15,878 nt of DNA from Baffinella frigidus (lineage: Eukaryota; Cryptophyceae; Cryptomonadales; Baffinellaceae), in contig MU646687.1 of NCBI GenBank assembly GCA_026770585.1, positions 308,277 through 324,154 on the forward strand. The letters run 5' to 3'. The number at the start of each line of letters is the position of its first letter. Position 1 is the first letter of the stretch. Below the pieces are notes generated by a model. That model searched no databases. It worked only from the letters and a program-made list of their open reading frames with translations, and was not told where the DNA came from. A program made the position numbers and the translations under genes. Positions 13,544 to 15,878 of this stretch are shown here, piece after piece.

Positions 13544-13702
13544 AAATTGGCCGCGACGAGCCAGAGGGCGAGGTGAGACGAGACGTCTCACCTTGGCCCC
13601 GCAGGGATGTCGCTGACGACGCGCATCACACCCTCGAGGGTGTGCGAGAGGGTGCGAGAGGGTGTGCGACAGGGTGTGAACTTCATGTCTGCCCAAAGGC
13701 CC

Positions 13703-13823
13703 TACATGGGTACCTCGTTCATAAGGAAGAGCCCCCCCCTAGGACCCTACAGTAGGACCATACCTAGGGCCCTACGGTGGTCCTAGGGGGGTGGGCGTTT
13801 CTTATGATCGAGGTACCCCTGTA
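13703..13823. mobile_element. CAGGGGTACC MITE, copy 4 (121 bp)
   Basis: TA|CATGGGTACCTCGTTCATAAG at the left is inverted as CTTATGATCGAGGTACCCCTG|TA at the right. The core is CCTAGGACCCTACAGTAGGA ... CCCTACGGTGGTCCTAGG. TA duplications are kept. Confidence 0.9.
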
Positions 13824-13955
13824 GCAGCCCGCGACCACCCCTAGCACACGATTCAACACGTGCAAAACGTGAGTTGAGTTGCACGTTGCATTGCAGGTGA
13901 TCCAAAATTTAAAGGTTGAACCACACCAATTCCACAATTGCCAAACACCACACGG

Positions 13956-14076
13956 TATGGGGGTAACTCGCTCATACGAAAGCGCCCCCCTCCTAGGACC
14001 ACCACAGGGCCCTAGGCGTAGGACAACTGTAGGGTCCCAAAGGGGGGCGCTTTCATATGAGCGAGGTACCCCTGTA
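13956..14076. mobile_element. CAGGGGTACC MITE, copy 5 (121 bp)
   Basis: TA|TGGGGGTAACTCGCTCATACG at the left is the most decayed end. The right end, CATATGAGCGAGGTACCCCTG|TA, is good. Core CCTAGGACCACCACAGGGCC. It shares its length with copies 2 and 4. Confidence 0.88.
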
Positions 14077-14225
14077 CTGCGGATTAGCCGTGGTTGGAGG
14101 AGGTATCGTTTGCATGCGGTCCTTGTTTTCGAGACAACGATGCGCACGCAAGTTGTTGGAGGGGCGAGAAAGGGATATAGAGGTAAAGGGGGTGAAGGGG
14201 GGGTGGGGGAGAAAGGGGGAGGAAG

Positions 14226-14229
14226 CAGA

Positions 14230-14263
<34 letters not shown>

Positions 14264-14289
14264 CAGAGAGAAAAAGGGGGATATAGAAG

Positions 14290-14325
<36 letters not shown>

Positions 14326-14351
14326 GCGAGATAGAGAGAGATGGACAGGGA
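14226..14351. repeat. (GA)n-rich tract
   Basis: GA dinucleotides with GATA and GACA interruptions. Frames here encode RERERE-type peptides and are not genes. The preceding 14077-14225 holds no recognised gene. Confidence 0.95.
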
Positions 14352-14358
14352 GAGAGGC

Positions 14359-14461
14359 CCCAAACCCTAAACCCTAAACCCTAAACCCCAAACCCTTAAC
14401 CATAAACCCTAAACCCTAAACCCTAAACCCCAAACCCCAAACCCCAAACCCCAAACCCTAA
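14359..14461 (-). repeat. Interstitial telomere-type repeats, CCCTAAA orientation
   Basis: About fourteen heptamers: CCCTAAA at first, then CCCCAAA variants. It abuts the next inverted-repeat element without a spacer. Confidence 0.92.
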
Positions 14462-14712
14462 GGGGGTGCACCCCCTCTCTCTGTCAGTGAGACGAGACGT
14501 AAGGACTCTAGCAGCCCGTGACCACCCCTAAGGGTGGTGTGTGTGGGGGGGGGGGCGTCTCGCCCACTAGGACGAGCTACTTACAGGGAGATGGGGGAAT
14601 GGGAAAGGGAAAGATGAGCCGGCGGCCGTGAGGGGTGGAGAGAGAGACAGAGAGAGAGAGACACACACAGCGAGCGACAGACGGAGTGACAGAGAGAAGG
14701 GGTGCACCCCCT
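14461..14712. mobile_element. 252-bp element with 26-bp inverted ends
   Basis: AGGGGGTGCACCCCCTCTCT plus CTGTCA at 14461-14486 is inverted at 14687-14712 with one mismatch. Each end contains a 16-bp palindrome, AGGGGGTGCACCCCCT (one base altered at the right). The interior has a G-run and GA/CA tracts and no gene. Like the element at 6441-6600, it touches telomere-type repeats. Confidence 0.75.
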
Positions 14713-14824
14713 GCTGGCGGTCGTCACATGAGAGCTTCCCGTTTGTAAGGGTTATACTACCAACGCCCCACCGAGGCTGTTTCTTAACAAGACCTGGACG
14801 TCAGGTGCACTCTACACGTTGCGC

Positions 14825-15211
14825 ATTTAGGTCCTTTATGTTCTTTTAACTCCCACCATAGGCGGACACTGGAACTTATCTGCAGAAAAGCCATGCTTCC
14901 TTTCGGATCACATCAAGCCCCCCTGTACAGAGGATCGCGGCAGAAACCGGCTAAAGGGTATCCTCATCGGACACAGGGGCGCAAACGCCGCTATCTCCGG
15001 GAAAGGAGCAGAACGGAAAAGAGGGGAAGAAGTTGACAGATTTTATGTTAAAACATATTAATTTAGGTCCTTTAGGTTTTAATTTGTACGAACGAGGCTC
15101 ATAACCCTACAGGCTCCTCACCGTAGCGGGATCGAAAGGAAGCATGGCCTTTCTGCAGGATAAGTTCCAGTGTCCGCCTATGGTGGGAACTCGAGGAACC
15201 TAAAGGACCTG
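14825..15211. mobile_element. 387-bp element with about 85-bp inverted ends
   Basis: The left arm (14825-14909) runs from ATTTAGGTCCTTTATG through ACTCCCACCATAGGCGGACA to CATGCTTCCTTTCGGATC. The right arm (15129-15211) is its inverse at roughly 85-90% by eye, ending GAACCTAAAGGACCT. Its outer tips are the GGACCTAAA unit also seen at module A. The interior (14910-15128) has no recognised gene; a second ATTTAGGTCCTTTAGGTTTT at 15059-15079 suggests a nested or composite structure. Confidence 0.75.
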
Positions 15212-15266
15212 AAGGATCGCGGGGGGTGGGGGGGTTACTGCAGCACATCGGCGCAACGGTCCCACC

Positions 15267-15437
15267 CCACCAACCCTCACGGAAGGACCAAATCGATTGA
15301 TTTCGACCTGTCCCCCAAAATTGATTTTGTACCAAGATTGGGACTTAAGTTAACACAGCCAGGCGAATTCGCCTGGCTGGCAAGGTAAATGCGAGGTCTG
15401 AGAATCGAGGATTTTGTGTTTCCGTGAGGGTTGGTGG
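15267..15437. mobile_element. 171-bp foldback element
   Basis: CCACCAACCCTCACGGAA at 15267-15284 is exactly inverted at 15420-15437. Off-centre inside lies a perfect 24-bp palindrome, CAGCCAGGCGAATTC plus its mirror (15356-15379). Imperfect inverted matches (ATTGATTTTGT and similar) lie between. Confidence 0.8.
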
Positions 15438-15792
15438 CCTCCTCGATACATCGTCCTGCACCTGGCCGGGAATCCGCGGATCCCCAGATGCTGTTCAAAT
15501 GCGCAAGGCAGATCTCGACCGCTCCTCGAATGCAAACCCGCGGGGCGCACTGCTTGGACAGTCAGCGAGCCGTAGATTGTTCCCATCTCCCCAAGAGTGC
15601 GGTGGGCGTGGTCTGCGATGTGAGTGTAATACAAAGCACCAAAACACCAAAAGCTCGTCCTCACCCCTTTCCTCGTGGAAACCCTGGGTCTGTTCGGGTT
15701 CGCTGGAGGCTCGACGAAATAACATGGGGTTGCGCGAAAACACGGTGCCCCGACGCACAAGCGAGACCAAAGATACCGTTGATTAGTCAACC
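15438..15792. other. Region without a recognisable gene
   Basis: Overlapping frames of 120 to 160 codons are open on both strands, including one on the minus strand that runs through the foldback element. None shows a domain or convincing start, so they are probably chance frames. Confidence 0.4.
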
Positions 15793-15878
15793 ACCGAGGC
15801 TCGTCACCTGTCCGACCGAGGCTCGTCACCTGTCCGACCGAGGCTCGTCACCTGTCCGACCGAGGCTCGTCACCTGTC
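15793..15878 (+). repeat. 22-bp tandem repeat, nearly four copies, open at the edge
   Basis: ACCGAGGCTCGTCACCTGTC plus CG repeats perfectly and is cut by the end of the window, so the array may be longer. Confidence 0.97.

Noticed and set aside
12590-14363. Frames containing GTSLITN, LGPYSRTM and SYERGTP peptides
   Set aside because: They are read through the inverted ends and cores of the CAGGGGTACC elements and recur wherever the element does. They are of possible taxonomic use but not genes.
14628-14720. RERERE-type frames near the GA repeats
   Set aside because: Simple-sequence translation of GA and CA dinucleotides.
15350-15829. 159-codon minus-strand frame and overlapping 120-codon plus-strand frame
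   Set aside because: The minus-strand frame enters the foldback element's palindrome, both lack domains, and neither has a convincing start. Probably chance frames in GC-balanced DNA.

Overview
The window looks like nuclear DNA of a microbial eukaryote, most likely a photosynthetic protist. Three things point that way: long stretches of plant/algal-type telomere heptamers (TTTAGGG) lying inside the sequence, exon-like fragments bounded by GT/AG splice-type signals, and very low gene density with many small inverted-repeat elements and microsatellites. From memory, peptides read through the commonest element here resemble spurious peptides predicted in cryptophyte genomes (Baffinella-like). 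That placement is a weak inference; a dinoflagellate or other alga is not excluded.

Layout. Positions 1-4350, minus strand: scattered, repeatedly duplicated exons of a DCN1-like (cullin-neddylation) protein. Two exon copies look intact. Exon 1 (3824-3946) encodes the end of the UBA-like domain plus the first helix of the PONY domain. Exon 2 (1393-1500) encodes the next part of the PONY domain, with the IGVDG, DL, DP and DI landmarks. At least six more copies or pieces of exon 2, and several of exon 1, are truncated, frameshifted or cut by an inserted element. Microsatellites and dispersed repeats fill the gaps. The 3' part of the gene would lie left of position 1; no N-terminal UBA exon was found.

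Positions 4350-6440: a 155-bp palindromic element, G-rich sequence, short repeat clusters and no recognisable gene. Positions 6441-7030: a 160-bp element with perfect 26-bp inverted ends, abutting TTTAGGG repeats that face CCCTAAA repeats across about 200 bp, the geometry of an end-to-end telomere joining. Positions 7471-8822: three elements sharing CAGGGGTACCTCG ends and TA target duplications (pogo/Tigger-like); the largest carries an array of seven small hairpins. Positions 9117-10842: degenerate telomere-like repeats with a pure 23-copy TTGAGGG block and one copy of a duplicated unique segment; the second copy follows at 10874-11080.

Positions 11390-12382, plus strand: the one convincing complete gene, a 330-residue protein with an N-terminal F-box-like motif and a C2H2 (U1/JAZ-type) zinc finger. 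A diverged copy of its C-terminal 37 residues follows downstream. Positions 12830-15878: three more CAGGGGTACC elements, duplicated exon-like segments, GA repeats, reversed telomere repeats, three further inverted-repeat elements and a 22-bp tandem repeat running off the right edge.

F-box proteins serve as substrate receptors of cullin-1 ligases, and DCN1 promotes cullin neddylation. The two identifiable genes may therefore touch the same pathway, but nothing here shows they are co-regulated.
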